DNA of 64,000 nucleotides from Gymnogyps californianus (Eukaryota; Chordata; Aves; Accipitriformes; Cathartidae), in contig NC_059500.1 in assembly GCF_018139145.2 (NCBI RefSeq), positions 17,360,101-17,424,100 of the forward strand, in the 5' to 3' direction. Below, one piece after another: positions 39,078 to 52,694 of this stretch. The notes below the pieces were generated by a model, which was not told the DNA's origin, made no database searches, and saw only the letters and a list, made by a program, of their open reading frames with translations. Both the position numbers and the translations under genes were made by a program. The first letter of the stretch is position 1; each line of letters begins with the position of its first letter.

Positions 39078-40413
39078 ATGGGATCACCGTGACCATCTTT
39101 TCTGGCCTCCTCTCCTATGTAACAGGACTCTGCTGAATTAATGCCTCTTTGAACCAGAAGAAGCCTTTTAGAAAAGCTGCCAATCTCCATTTCTATTTTC
39201 CACTGATAGAAAATTTGCTACTGCTATGAGGAACTTCCATTTAGAGCCACTGTTGAAAGTATGCTTTCCATTTGGAGCTGATGTTCCCTAGCTTTAGCTT
39301 TTAGCCAGTGAATGCTATTTTCTCCTTGTCTGCTTTATTGAAAAGCCTCTATTCTGAAGTTCCTCTTTCCCATATTGATACTTCTCGATTATGAGCACAC
39401 CAGTTCCTTTTAACTTTCAGCTCAAGGAGTCTTCCATTATAAGGTATACTGTCCAATCCTTTAATTATTTTCTTCTCTCAGAACCCATTTACATTTTTTC
39501 CACATCTTTCTTCAATTAGAACATCAAGGAATTCTCTAATATTCTAGAAATACATAGTTTATGTAGAAACATATAGCAAAACCAACACAGATAATACACC
39601 TATTGTTCAAAATCCCATTGTTTCTGCATTCTCAAATTGTCAGTCCTCTGTGCCACCCATTAGGAACTCAAGATTAGCAGTTTATTTACCACAGTCTCAA
39701 GTTTTTTACAGAACCCCAAACCAAAATCCTTTAAGTAAGATCTACAGATTTTCCGCTTAGATGACTTTGCACTTGCTTACACAGAAACACAGCCTACTTG
39801 GAATTTAAAAAGACAATCCAGATCATTGTATACAAGGTACTCTTTACTTACTCTCCCTTACACCTTTTCTTCTGGAAACTGGATTAGTGATAGTATTTTG
39901 TTCCACATTATTGATGAAAATGTAAGATAACGTGAGGCCAAGGAGAAAACCTTATTTTACAGAAAATCCTAACAGTACTGCTGTTTTTAACAACCAACTA
40001 CAAACCAACAAAAAAAGTGTCAAGATTGCTTGAAAGGCACAATTTCCATAGTCATTGTTCATTGGAATTAATTATGTATGTAATTCTTTATTAATTGAAT
40101 CCCATCTAAGCCATTCCATTATTTTGCCTAGATCAATGTCACACTGACAAGCCAGTAATTATCCAGGTCATCCCATTTACCTTTTTAAGTTATTGATATA
40201 TTAGCTTTCCTCCAGTCTTTTAGAATTCTCAGTTTTCTGCAAGACTTTTTTACAATTAAACTTAACAATCCAGGAAGATACTTGGCCAGCTCTTTAAGAA
40301 ATTCAAGGGTGCAAATTATTGAGGGTGTACTGACTTAAACCACTGAACTTTAAAAATTGCTTTTTAATGGCATTCTGAACTAGCCTTAAAATGGTAAATA
40401 GTTCCTTCTTCCT
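39078..40413 (-). mobile_element. Ancient CR1-like LINE, antisense, interrupted by an LTR
   Basis: The plus strand follows, in order, the antisense of an amniote CR1-type ORF2. The 'ttttagaaaagctgccaatct' and 'tgatgttccctagctttagctttt' parts come first, then 'ccattataaggtatac-gtccaatcc' and 'cccatttacattttttccacatct'. After a less clear stretch come 'agccagtaattatccaggtcatcc', 'attagctttcctccagtctttt' and 'ttggccagctctttaagaa'. It is very diverged, with no open frame of element origin. The similarity stops where the right LTR begins and seems to resume beyond it at about 41560. Confidence 0.75.
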
Positions 40414-41554
40414 TTGTATTGGGCTTGCATGGCAAGGTTTTGGTAGCAGAGGGGCTACTGGAGTGGCTTCTGTGAGAAGTTGCTAGAAGCTTCCCCCATG
40501 TCCAATAGAGCCAATGCCAGCCAGCTCCAAGATGGACCTGCCGCTGGCCAAGGCCGAGCCTGTCAGCGATGGTAGCACCTCTGGGATAACATATTTAAGA
40601 AGGGGGAAAAACTGCTGTGCAACAGCAGCTGGAGAGAGGAGTGAGAAGATGTGAGAGGAACAACTCTGCAGACACCAAGGTCAGTGAAGAAGGAGGGGGA
40701 GGAGGTGCTCCAGGTGCCGGAGCAGAGAGAGATTCCCCTGCAGCCCGTGGGGAAGACCATGGTGAGGCAGGCTGTCCCCCTGCAGCCCATGAAGGTCCAC
40801 GGTGGAGCAGATACCCACCTGCAGCCTGTGGAGGACCCCACGCCGGAGCAGGTGGATGCCTGAAAGAGGCTGTGACCGCATGGGAAGCCCACGCTGGAGC
40901 AGGCTCCTGGCAGGACCTACGGACCCGTGGAGAGAGGAGCCCATGCTGGAGCAGGTTTGCTGGCAGGTTTTGTGACCCCGTGGGGGACCCACGCTGGAGC
41001 AGTCTGTTCCTGAAGGACTGCACCCCGTGGAAGGGACCCACGCTGGAGCAGTTTGTGAGGAACTGCAGCCCGTGGGAATGACTCAAGTTGGAGAAGTTTG
41101 TGGAGGACTGCACCCCGTGGAAGGGACCCACGCTGGAGCAGGGGAAGAGTGTGAGGAGTCCTCCCCCTGAGGAGGAAGGAGCAGCAGAAACAACGTGTGA
41201 TGAACTGACCGAAACCCCCATTCCCCATCCCCCTGTGCCGCCTGGGGGGAGGAGGTAGAGAAAATCAGGAGTGAAGTTAAGCCTGGGAAGAAGGGAAGGG
41301 TGGGGGGAAGCTGTTCTTAAGATTTGATTTTATTTGTCATTATCCTACTCTGATTTGATTGGTAATAAATTAAGCTAATTTCCCTAGGTCAAGTCTGTTT
41401 TGCCCAAGACGGTAATTGCTGAGTGATCTCCCTGTCCTTATCTTGACCCACAAGCCTTTCATTATATTTTTCTCTCCCCTGTCCATTTGAGGAGGGGGAG
41501 TGATAGAGCAGCTTTGGTGGGCACTTGGCATCCAGCCAGGGTGAGCCCACCACA
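40414..41554 (+). mobile_element. Solo LTR of the same avian ERVL-like family, plus strand
   Basis: The 1141-bp element starts TGTATTGGG and ends CCACCACA. Its flanks TCCTT (40409-40413) and TGCTT (41555-41559) match at four of five positions, consistent with a 5-bp duplication that has since mutated once. A TATA-like ATATTTAAG lies at 40591-40599 and AATAAA at 41364-41369. The internal tandem block covers about 40798-41145. A 154-codon frame (40617-41081) starts just after the TATA box and parallels a frame in the left LTR. I do not regard it as a gene. Confidence 0.9.
40798..41145 (+). repeat. Tandem units within the LTR
   Basis: About eight irregular units carry a CACGCTGGAGCAG-like core, spaced roughly 40-65 bp apart and mixed with CCCGTGG and CTGGCAGG modules. 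It corresponds to 37467-37816 in the opposite LTR. Confidence 0.75.
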
Positions 41555-41559
41555 TGCTT

Positions 41560-41650
41560 ATTCCACAGTAGGAATACATCATCTGAATCTCCCCCAAACT
41601 ATTTATTGAACATGACATTAATGCAAAAAAAGATAAAAAGGTAATGAGCA
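41560..41650 (-). mobile_element. Continuation of the ancient CR1-like LINE
   Basis: 'aatacatcatctgaatctccccc' followed by 'aactatttattgaaca' resembles the next antisense segment of the element that ends at 40413. This supports insertion of the LTR into an existing LINE copy. Confidence 0.5.
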
Positions 41651-44600
41651 GCTTGGAGCTAGGATAAGAGAAACAGCAACTAGGAGTAAAAGAATGCTTA
41701 AAAATCCAACAACTTGATTCAGTCTGTCTCTTCTTTCTAACAACTTTGCCAAAGTGGACATGCTGTAAAAAGGAATGATATTTCATGCACGTGCATGTGC
41801 ACGCACAGGTGTGAAACAGGAGATAGAAAACAACAGGTAATCTTTAATTGCAGAAGCCATCTATTTAGACATGGTGAAAATGACCATCACCTTAATAAAC
41901 TAACATAATGCAAAACATTTTTCCAGCGCTGCTAGCACTTTATTGTGTGGCATACTCTTAATGCATTCAAAATTATACACGCATTCTACTGAACCTGCAA
42001 TTTGGAATCAAATTTTGGGGTTTTTTTAACTTCTCTTACAGCTGAAGTTACCTGTGTTAACCTTGATAGTCAACTTTTGCATACTCCAGAACTTAAATGC
42101 AGCCGGGAAGAATGTAATCATTCTTTCAGAATAATTGCTGTGTTGCTGTGGGGAATTTGTTTTTGTCATTTAGGTTATACGGAAAATAGTTGTGACCTGT
42201 TAAGTCATTCAACAAAATGCAAGTCAGAGAAAATAGGGTATACTCTGAGGCATTTACGACTCAGTTAAAATGATTATGCACAAAATTATATAAATTAGTA
42301 GTATGTAAGGTGAGCATAAAAAGGGAAAAATAAATTTCCTTCCAAGTATCTTACAGAACTGTTCTTGTTTAATTCTTTCCTGGTTTAAGGAAAACAAATG
42401 ACATCATCAATAAAGGATTCTTTACCAATGAATCAATTTTTAGATTATGATACTACAAAAATATGTGGAATATATTAATCATTTTGTCTGCATCTAGACA
42501 TCACAAATTCTTCTCTAATGTAACTCACTAACTGGAAAGTTTTAATTCCACAGCTGTACACGTCTGGCCAAAATGACCCAGCAATTATTGAATGAAGAGT
42601 CAGTCACCGTGTGAGACTGCTGCTGGTCCAGCACTAAAGGAGTTTCTCACGTGGCTCCTCAGGAAAAAATTAAAAACTATAAGGGAAAATATACTGAAAG
42701 TCTGAGACAAAGAGAAGACATGTCATGAAATAGAAATATGCTAGAGACATGAAAAACCACCTACTCCTTCCTCCTTTTGTTTTTGATTTGTTAAGAGACA
42801 TAGGTGTGGAAAAGAAATTTGGTAAGCTAAACACCACAGAGATTTTCAAGGTTCTAAAGAGAAAAAATTATTTAATTAAGTATGAATCCTGGTAACATTC
42901 AGGCGTTGTTTTTTATTAGCCAGAGTCAGAATTAAACTCATGCATATTAACTGGGAAACCTATACCAATGTTTATACTAATGCTCTTTCTCAAGTAGAAT
43001 GCAAAAGGAATGCTTAACTGAAGAAAGAGTTATGGGAAGACTATCTGGGAAAGTCTCGAGATTTAAGTGGGAACTTGAGAGAGGAAATAAATTTTATACA
43101 TCCCACATTAAAATGGAAGTATTTTGTAATACGATGTCTAGTCTCCAAATACAGTTGTCCATGTACATCTTCCATTATAGTTTTAACGGAAAGAAGACAA
43201 TTTCCTACAGCAACAGACTTTAGTGAACAAAGAATGCAAGCCCTGATACAGCTAGGTTTTGTGATCTATTCTCTGTTATTACCTAGAAACAGGGCCTGAG
43301 ACTCAGTGAATTTGAACCTTTAAAAGAGTAAGAAAATGATGTGGAGAAAGGATGGTTTACTAGTTAGACCATTGGACAATCACTTCCTCTTCCAAAAGTT
43401 GACAGTGTTTGTTCAATAAGGATAATATTCCCCTACCTCTCTAGGAACCTGAATGAAAATCCAGTCAGGAATTTGATAAGATTAAATAGCACTGTGAGCT
43501 ATATATGCATAAAAACCCACCACAAACATGATTTCCAACACTGTAATTTCAAAAAGGTTTTGGCTCATTGTGTAGATGAGGGTGTATTGTATTTTAAAAC
43601 AGGTATTTTCCTGGACTTTCTAAGCATTGTTCATTCTTTAATTTAGCCAAAAGCATAAAGTTTGAAAGAACTTTGGAAATGATTCCATCAACTCATGGAA
43701 AAGATAAGTGATTTTAAACACAAGAATCAATAAAAGTGTTAATAAAAGACACTGATATCACATACATATGGAACACGAAAAGGAATAGATAAATACTGCT
43801 CTCCTTTTATTTGCTACCCAGCTTCCTCAAAACTCTGCACTTTTGAAATATTGAAAGTAAAAGAAGTGGAAAGCCTCCAAAGAACCTGAAATTTAGGAAA
43901 GCGGAAATTTTAGCAGTAACTGTAGATTACTTCTCTATAAACACCAGCCTTAAGAATAAAGAAACAGAGGCAACACATACAGAAAAAAATGGCTGTGCTC
44001 CAAGGAAAATGTTTTATGCCAGTAGATACAGCTGAAAACATTCAAAACCAAGTACAAAATTTAGCTAAAGTTTGTATCATCTCACAGGATGTTTTACGTT
44101 TCTAAGTGTTGTGTTCAATATTAACTGCATTGCAGAATAAATTGGGACCCAATTCTTCAATGCTCATTCATGCGGAAAGTGTGACTTTATATCATAAAAC
44201 AAGTGAGATCAACAGAACTGCATGCAATTTAGGAGTTACTGACCCTAAGTAAAGTTTGGAAAATTGGTCTGTGAGTGGCCCTGGCTCATACTCATCGCTA
44301 TTTAAAATATGACCTTGATTAAGCTCCCTATATTTATCAAAGACTTTTTTTAAGCAAAACCCAGGTTTTGCAAATCAAGAAGTCTGTGGGAAAGTATATT
44401 GTCAAATCACTTTCTATTGTGAAACTTGTTTTCTCCAATTAAGTCTGTTCACCTCAACAGATTTCAGTCTGGATGCTTTGAATGCATTTTGCTTTTTCCT
44501 GAGCAGCTTTAGAGCCTCATTAAAGTAGAAGAGTATGGGTACTTCACACTGTTTCAGCTTGGCTAGACTATATTTCTCATGATATATCACAGCAAGTTTA

Positions 44601-46189
44601 TCCACAGAGGAATACTCCCAGCTAAAGTACATTTCCCTGGCAGTTGAGAAGTCCAATTTTTAAAGTATGAGACAGCTGTGTTGCTTTTCCTGTAAGCCAC
44701 AATACTGGCTTAGGTGGATGCAAAATAAGTCTGAGCCCATTCAAAATGAAAAATGCCTTCACTGCTGAATCAACCTTCCTTGAAAATGTTCGTTCTCGTG
44801 AAAGTTTTGCAACTTAGATTTTCCTTGCGAAAGAAAATAAACCATCAAAATATCAGACGTCTCACAGAGCTAAAATCTCATTTTCAGTTCTACCAGATAG
44901 GGTATCCTTGACTTAAGATAAAATGAAACTTATGAACTTTGTTGTATTTGATCACTGAGAAGTCTTTCTTCGGGATAACTGCCATAGTTCTAGTTTCCTC
45001 ACTACGTACCACAGAGTGTGTGAAGCTCCTTTTGTTCACTGGTATAAGGGTGCTGGAACATAGCTTTAAATTACAATATTTGTCCAAAGTAGTAACTATT
45101 GCACCTATTGGACACAATTATTCATTTCCCCAGTTTCAAATACCAGCTTCCTTTGCTAGTGTAACTATGCAAGTCAGAATGGCTAGAAGAAAGCAGATGA
45201 AAAAGATGAATTCCATTTATCTGCTGAAATTACATGCTTTTTTGTACCACCTGTTTTACACACTGAGGCTTCCAATGGGTAAATAACAGCTTGAATGGAG
45301 AGAAGTTAAATGCAATGGTGTCACGACTCATGGGGGTCTGTGTCATACACAATAAGCCTTGCACTGCTCTGACGTTCTATGCAGAGGCTGGTGATAATGA
45401 GTACCATCTTTATGTTCAGACCTGGAAAAAAGAAATCTGTGTTCTCACTCCATTTAACACCAGCAAACCAACCCTTGCCTCTGTAAAAAAAAGCATCAGT
45501 AGCCTTTGATATTACAGCAGTTCACTGAGGGGCAATGTCTTCAAAAGTTCCTTATTTGTGAGAACAGGTCCACATTATGAGCTCCTGCTGGCACCATCTG
45601 GCCCAAAGTTAAAGGGAAAATCCAAAGAATACACATAGAATGAGTGCATTTTAAATGAAACTACAATTGTTGAGAGTTATGTCTGGTTATATTGGGAAAT
45701 GCTGCATATCTTGCAGTGATCTTGGGAGAGCATGTGTTTGTGTGTGTGAGGGTAATATTTTTAGACAAAGATGGCAAATACAAGTCCACAATCCCATAAG
45801 GATCTTTAACTACTTTAGGGATAGACAACTTGACAGATAAGCTGTTAAAACCTGTAAAATGTTTTTCTATTACTACATCATATTGTCTATTTTATTTTTT
45901 CAGAGAGAGAAAATTCAGCTATTTCAGAGTCCAAAAGATCTAAGTCAAATAAAACCACTGCTCCTAGAAATATGTTATTTAACAGAAATGATTTATTGAT
46001 TTCAATATTGTAAGGGATATGGTAAAGTGCAGTATAAAAATGTGTTTCTGTTGGTTTTTTTTTTCATAAAAATCTACTAAACTGGAGAACATTACAAGAT
46101 ATGTTAAAAAAAGTGGCAAAAAGCATTTGTGCACTTAAAATCCATCTTTTGCATGTATAGATACACACACAGAATGTAAATATACGCTT
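41651..46189. other. No gene or repeat family recognised
   Basis: AT-rich sequence with open frames of up to 115 codons (44939-45286), none with a recognisable domain. A 24-bp perfectly alternating purine-pyrimidine stretch lies at 41784-41807. Confidence 0.5.
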
Positions 46190-46870
46190 AAGTAACCCTA
46201 CTGAGTGAGACCAAAGTGTAGCCTTGGCCAGAATGTCATCTCAGAGTGCAGGCAATACAGCAGATACTCTGTATATCTCCACAGCTAGCAACTATGACGC
46301 AGGGTTTTCTGAGTTGCAACTCTTGCTTTTGACTAGTCCTTAAGACTTTTCTTAATTTGTCCAGATCCTTTTTGAGCCTACATAAAGTTTGAGCGTATAC
46401 AACATCCTGAGGAGCTGTGTGAAGCAGTGTCTTCATTTATTTTTTTCAGCTTACTTATTTCTTTTCATGCCCCCTAGCCTTTCTACTTGAAAAGAGAGGA
46501 AATAATCATTCCTTATTCTCTTTTCATTCTACTCATGATTTTATAGGCTTTTATTCTATCCCTCCTCACTCACCTCTTTCCCAGGCTGAAGAGTCCAAGT
46601 CTATTTAGTTATTCCTTATACAGATATTATTCTTTAACTTTGATCATCCCTGATACCCTTCTCTGCACTTTCCTCAATTCTTGTTCTCACATCTCAAATA
46701 TAACAGAAACGGAAGCATTCAAAATGGAGTTGAATGATGAATTTATGCAGTGGCGTACTAATGCTTTCCCTTCTCTATTGCTTTTTGAATAATTTCTAGT
46801 GCTTTATTTGCTTCTTTCACTGTTCGTGATCTGGTGCTTTCATAAAACTACATTATAACATCAGCATCTC
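46190..46870 (-). mobile_element. CR1-like LINE ORF2 C-terminus and 3' region, antisense
   Basis: The plus strand closely follows the antisense of the CR1-type element. In order it has 'cttaatttgtccagatcctttttgagcc', 'aataatcattcctta', 'tgattttataggcttttattctatccctcctcac', 'cccaggctgaagagtccaagtctattta' and 'tttgatcatccctgatacccttctctgcactttcc'. A 'caaaatggagttgaatga' segment comes next. Translated on the minus strand, short stretches match the reverse-transcriptase C-terminal pattern, for example a 'VKEANKALEIIQKAIEK'-like run. Frameshifts and stops break it throughout, so it is a dead remnant. Confidence 0.82.
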
Positions 46871-49800
46871 TATTCTGTGCCTACTGCTTAGCTTAGATGC
46901 AGACTGAATTCTTACTTACTACGTATGAAATTATGTTTCAGAGAGAGAAATTCAGAGCCAGGTTTGATTAAGTGTAGGCTTAGTCTGCAAAAGAGGTTTG
47001 TGACCATAACAAATCTTAAAGTGAACATATTTTGAACTTTTCTACTTACAAAACTCCATAGATCAAATGATAGGGTTTTGTTTTGCTACAGGAAGTTTGA
47101 GTAAGTCTTGTAAATACCCTGTGGATATTTACCCTGTAGTCTGCTAGTACTGTGATTGAAAGGTTAATATTAAGAGTTTGGGATTTTTTCCCCTCATAAC
47201 AGCAGAAGTTATGGTTAAAATTTGAAAAGTCCTACATATGCTTTTGGGAACATTCCACCAAAATTTTTGATTATAATAAGGATAACTTGCAAGTTCTGAT
47301 GCTGAAGCCCTGTTTGATTTTTAAACTTTGCAGAGTTTCTGCATGTTTGGATCTTGAGCCTTCTACTCTGATAAAAACTAATAGGGAAAAATAATCTTTT
47401 GCAATAATGGATCAGTAATTTAAGTAAAAGAAATAGCCACATGCTGTTCATCCCACCTTTTGAAAAAAATAAGAATAATTTTTACCCAATTTGCCTAAAT
47501 GCTGGAAAAGTCAATGAGAATCCAAAGGCTTAATGTGAATATAAATGAACAAAAGGTGATAAAATCAATAGTTTCTCACAAAATAAAATAAAAGATGAAA
47601 CCTCAAATGGAGTTTGCATGAGAAAACATTTCATTATTGCCTTTTTCTCACTGTTAGACAGACTAGATGAAAATAGTTTCTGTGGTGGTTTATTTTCATC
47701 CATCTTGTCAGTTGGAGTTGGACCTTCTGCTCCAATCAAGCTGCCTAACATTCCCAGGTATTTCATCCTCTCAAGAAAGGAGACCCAATTGGGCAAGTAA
47801 TCTTGAAAAATCTTACTGTGCACCTCTATGCACTTCAGCTTCTTAAAGGGCTTGACAAGCTCTTCTGTTAGTATTTTATTTACATTTACTAAAATAAAAG
47901 CCTGTGCAACTAAAGGCTATGGAAGCCTATGGCTATTTGGATCTCTGTGATGAAGTCAGAGTCCTGTAACATGAAGCATTAAATAAAGCTCACAGAATGT
48001 CTGTAGAGAAAGAAGTGCTGGGTCTAGTGACTTATGTCACTAACATTACTCTCATTCATCCCTGTCCAAGGGTGCTACTCATATTAAACAAATACTTGCA
48101 AGACTTTTTATCTTTTTATGTCAAAGCCTGCTACTGCTGTTCTCAGTAGTGCAGTGCTTCAGCAATTTCAGAAAACTTAAGTAAAACTAATCTCTTTATA
48201 CTATCACTTAGCTTACAATAGTTTTCAGAGTATGACATGAAATACAATTCTGCAAAGTATATATGAAAGACTAAGATATTTTTGTGTCTAGGGACATGAG
48301 CAATCTCTTTCTAGCTTTGCTTTCACCATTTATAATAGCAGTCAAACCTCTTTCTAGTACTGGGTCTTCATGAGGAACTTGTGCAGCTGGGGGTATGTTA
48401 GTAGTCTATAGATTAATTTTGTGACTATAGCGCACAGTACCCTTCAAATTTTTAGAATAAGAAAAACTTAGACAAGCAAGCAATCAAATTTAATCTCTTG
48501 CAACTGTGTCTTGCCAAGAAATACACATTTCAAATGTATCTTATCACCAAAGCTCTCCTTCTTAGACACTCAAAATACTAAGAAGGAAGAAATTGAAGGA
48601 ATCACCTGTTTCATATAAAGAACCTGCTTACTTGCAAGCCTTATTAGTTTCCGACAGAAAATCTGTCAGTGGACAGTAGCCCAGACCCTTGAGGTTGGTG
48701 TAGCTCTTTTGCGCTGTGCTGATAACAGTTATTGGTAGGCTAGCAAAGCAGATCAGCATAAGGCCAGGATAAATGAAACCTGGGCTTGGATTTCCTTGTG
48801 TTGCTCCTTATGTTCCCCAGGTCTACTGGCATGATGGTTGGCACCTGCAAATGGAACAGTTTTAAGGAACCATCCTACATAACGCCTACCTACAATCAAG
48901 GGATTGTGTCAAAGTGCGGATGCCAATCATTAAAAAAAAAACCACTGCGAAGCAACTTTTTAAAAAAATATCTTTTTATAGGTGTTATTTTGTGGTGCAC
49001 ATGTGGAGTCTGAGGCCAGTTTTGCCACTCTGTTATAACGGATGCAACATTTCTGATCCCACAATAATGTCTCCATTTGAAGATATGTCCTAGTGAAAGC
49101 AGCAGAGCAGAGGCCAAAATGAATACATACCAGATAATGTGCAAACTGGAAATTTCTAGAAAATTTTAATTAAACTTGATGGAAAGCACTTTTATTAATG
49201 AAGTTTATATATATAACGTTTATTTGCTGCTAGACATTGTAGGTTTATATGTATTTTAAGCTTCCCAATAGTCACTTATTTACAGAAATATTAACCTTGC
49301 TGCAATACCCAAGTTCCCTTGGCAGAGACTGTGAAATTACCAGGACAGATGTTACACAGAAAGAGGAAAGATGGTCTCTGGCACAAGTATTTTACAGATC
49401 AAGTAAAAGATAAAGATAACATATGGACATATAATAGATGGGAGAGCACAAGGAAACAGGGAAAGTAAAGTTGGTCAGCCTGACTGCCCTTGTAGTAGCA
49501 CCCTGCTGTCAAATTTTGCATAAACACCATTGAGAAGAAAAAACGAATTTGGAGGTTGATAATAGTGCAGCTTTGCGAAGGTTTGAGGGGAGCTCCTCCC
49601 AAGCAGAATGGAATATAAAAGATATAAACACTTCTTTACTTTTAACAAGATGTTGAAATCATGATGGGTCAGACCTGGAGTTTGGGGCGAATGAGAATAT
49701 TGCCAAGGTAGAGAGAACTGAAAAGGGTTTTTAAAAGAAAAGATACAGTTTACATTTCATGAAACAGAGGCAACAGCTAGTAAAAGGACAGATGAAGAGG

Positions 49801-52607
49801 CGTGTCTCTGTCAAAGAATCCAGCAACATAAATGAACTTTCCAATAGCATTTCAGGTGAATACAACCCAAATGTGACTACATCTGTTTCAGAATATAGTT
49901 TAAGAAACCTCCAAACAAAAGGATGAACATCACAGCTAGAAATCTAAAAGTACAAATTAAAGAAATGTGAATAAACTTGTCCTTTTCATTCGTAAGCAAT
50001 GAGTGTGGTTTTACTATATCCCTGACACATATTTTAGGTGATTGAGGCAGTCCAACAGTAAGGTGACTTGTGCTTAATACAGGAAGTGAATTAATAAAAT
50101 AACGGTTTGGTTTCTTGTGAGAACACGTCCTGTGGAATCACACTGTCTATCATTTCTACCAGAAACTCTAAGTTTGTTGGCCAGTTTCAGCCAAAGTTGA
50201 AAGAATTCTCAGTGATAAGTTCCTACAAGTTTTATGAAAGATCAAAAAAGCAGAAGAGAGATTCTCGAATTAGCATCCCAGAAGACACCTAGACAAAACA
50301 CAACCACTATACAGATTGTTTGGGAGCAGCCAGCCACGTAACTTGCTCTACATCACAAATGCACTGACTGGACAGTCAACACATAGGTAGCTCGCTAGTC
50401 ACAAGATCTTGTATGAGTCCCTACAAGAGAAGGGATGGAGAACAGCAAAGGGACTTACTGAAATATAAAGGGGCAAAAGAAGCAAATCCATAAAGAATAA
50501 AGCCTCATTAACACTGCTCAGGGAACAAGCTTTTTTAATGTCTTAAGCTGAAACAACTTAGAATTTGAAAAGATAACCTTATACCTGAAAAGTCATACCC
50601 TGCCACTGTTAAAAGCATCACAGTGTGTCCCTCCAGTTATACTATGGTTCAGAGGCTTACTAAAACTTATTTTAAATATTTTAAAGCATTGTAATTGCAG
50701 TGCCATAAAGTCATTCCTCAACTCATACCATTATAAGACTGAAGTTAATTGATCATACATGGTAAATATTAACAATATTTGGCAAAAATAACAGGACCAC
50801 TACACACATACAGACATACATAGACAGCAGTCAGTAAGTGGGTTCATGTGTGCATGGGGTAGCCTCCATATACACAACGAATATTGCTTCTTGTCCCCAG
50901 CTCACCAGGGCTGCTGCCAGGGTCTCCAGGCTCCTAGGTACTGCTCCTCTTCCCTTTCCCTTTATTCATGAACCCTTGATGTTTGGACAACAGGATGAAA
51001 GCAAGGTGGGAAATGTCACATAGGAGATTGGTATGCCTTTCTGGTTCCGCAGTTAGATACTACCAATTTTGCTGATGATAGCTAAGACCAAAATAAAAGC
51101 TAGATATCTTTCTCAGGGTGAGGGCACCTCTTCAGAGGAGTAAAAACTCTTTTTTTCTCACTTAAGTAAAGCAGTGTGAATTGGAATGTGGATAAGAAAA
51201 TCTGCTAAGCAACAGAGTTATTTTGACACAGCTACTTCTCAGAGTGAAATGGCATGTTAAAATCTATATGAAACTGAAGTTAGTAAGGAGAGTGAAGAAC
51301 AGAATATAGCAGTTTTCTTCTGAATTGGATAACTTGAATGGAATTTCAAGTTACAATTCAGACTTCAGAAGAGCAGGATGAGAACTGCAAGTCATACATC
51401 TTAACATGGCACAAAGCTGCCTACTGAAAGCATTTTAAAGCACATTTGGTCCAAGTCAAAGAGTATTTCTGAGATTCTAAAGTGATATCTTGGCAATAGT
51501 TATTAATATCATGCCAATCTTAAGAGTAACACACACTGAATATTTTTGATTTATATTCTGTTTTCCAGAAGTATACCCAAATGCACCGAAGAAAAAGAGT
51601 CACACAAACTCACAGGACCTAATCCTACCCAGCTACATTACAACATTCCCACCTATGGAGCTATTTGCCAGGAAAACCAGTAAGAACACATACTTCCTTA
51701 CAGAGTAGACTTTTTCGTATGCTTTTCCTGGAAGTAGTTATAAGCACCTCCTTCTTTTTACATTATTTAAAAATAGGGTTGTTATTAAAAATATATGGTC
51801 CCCATCATATTCCAGTCTAAAGCTTCCAATTATGATGGGAATGATACTGCTTTATGCCATGTTTTCTTAAAGATTATCCTTAGCTATGCTGATTCGGTGA
51901 AGAAAATGTATGATTTCAGTCTTCCTTATGAAATTCAGTATTTTATAATTGTTTTATTCTTGAATTTGAGTTATTCTTGCAAAGTCATCAGAAATAAAGG
52001 ACTCTATATCAGTACTAGTGCCTTAGCCATTGGGAAGACACACATAGACTCAGCGCTCAATAGAGTAAAGGAGAGGCTGGTGAGCAATTTGGCTCCTTGA
52101 TACAAGCCCTGGTTCAAAAGATATACTAACTGAATTGTATTAAGCAGTCTGTATTCTGAATGGAATTCAGAATTTTTTCTGAATGTTGAGTATTGGATTT
52201 CACCACCAATCTTCTGTAACAAAAAGTCACAGAGTTGAGGAAGGTGAGTTACATTAGTGAGACATCACTCTTGACAATGTATTTTACTGTTAGTATGTCA
52301 GAAAGATGCATTCAAGCAATAACAAAGTCTTCATCTGTGAAAGGAAAGAGAAGCAACAAAAGCCACGAGTATCTATGTTGTTGAGAAGATCTGAGAAGGA
52401 GGTTAGTAGTGAAGTAGACACCAGTCTGACAGCTGCTCTTTCAGCATCACTATCCGAGCAGACTGTTTTTATACCTGCTATACCTAGTGTTATTTTCTTC
52501 TGGTGTTCTTACACCAGAAAGATTTCCACTCCTACCAGCCTCACTGTTGTCACCTCTTTCATCAACCTACAGTAATTTTAACTTTTAAATAACTCAAAAT
52601 GATCTAA
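46871..52607. other. No gene or repeat family recognised
   Basis: AT-rich, with open frames of 101 codons or fewer and no recognised domain, RNA gene or element end. Likely intronic or intergenic. Confidence 0.5.
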
Positions 52608-52694
52608 AACTTTGAGGTCAGCCTCAGTGGGGAGTTGAACTTGGTGATGTTTAGGTGTCCCTTCTAACAAATTTTTCTCCGATTCTGTGATTTT
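52608..52694 (+). mobile_element. CR1 LINE 3' end, diverged
   Basis: 'gaggtcagcctcagtggggagttgaacttggtgatgt' followed by 'aggtgtcccttctaac' and 'gattctgtga' is the CR1 3' UTR and tail with many substitutions. Only about 87 bp remain. Confidence 0.82.

Noticed and set aside
37056..41554. The two LTRs as the ends of one provirus
   Set aside because: They are in opposite orientation, have different flanking duplications, and no gag, pol or env sequence lies between them.
44414..44656. 80-codon minus-strand frame with a charged, protein-like composition
   Set aside because: Length is within chance, with no splice signals or family match that I recognise.
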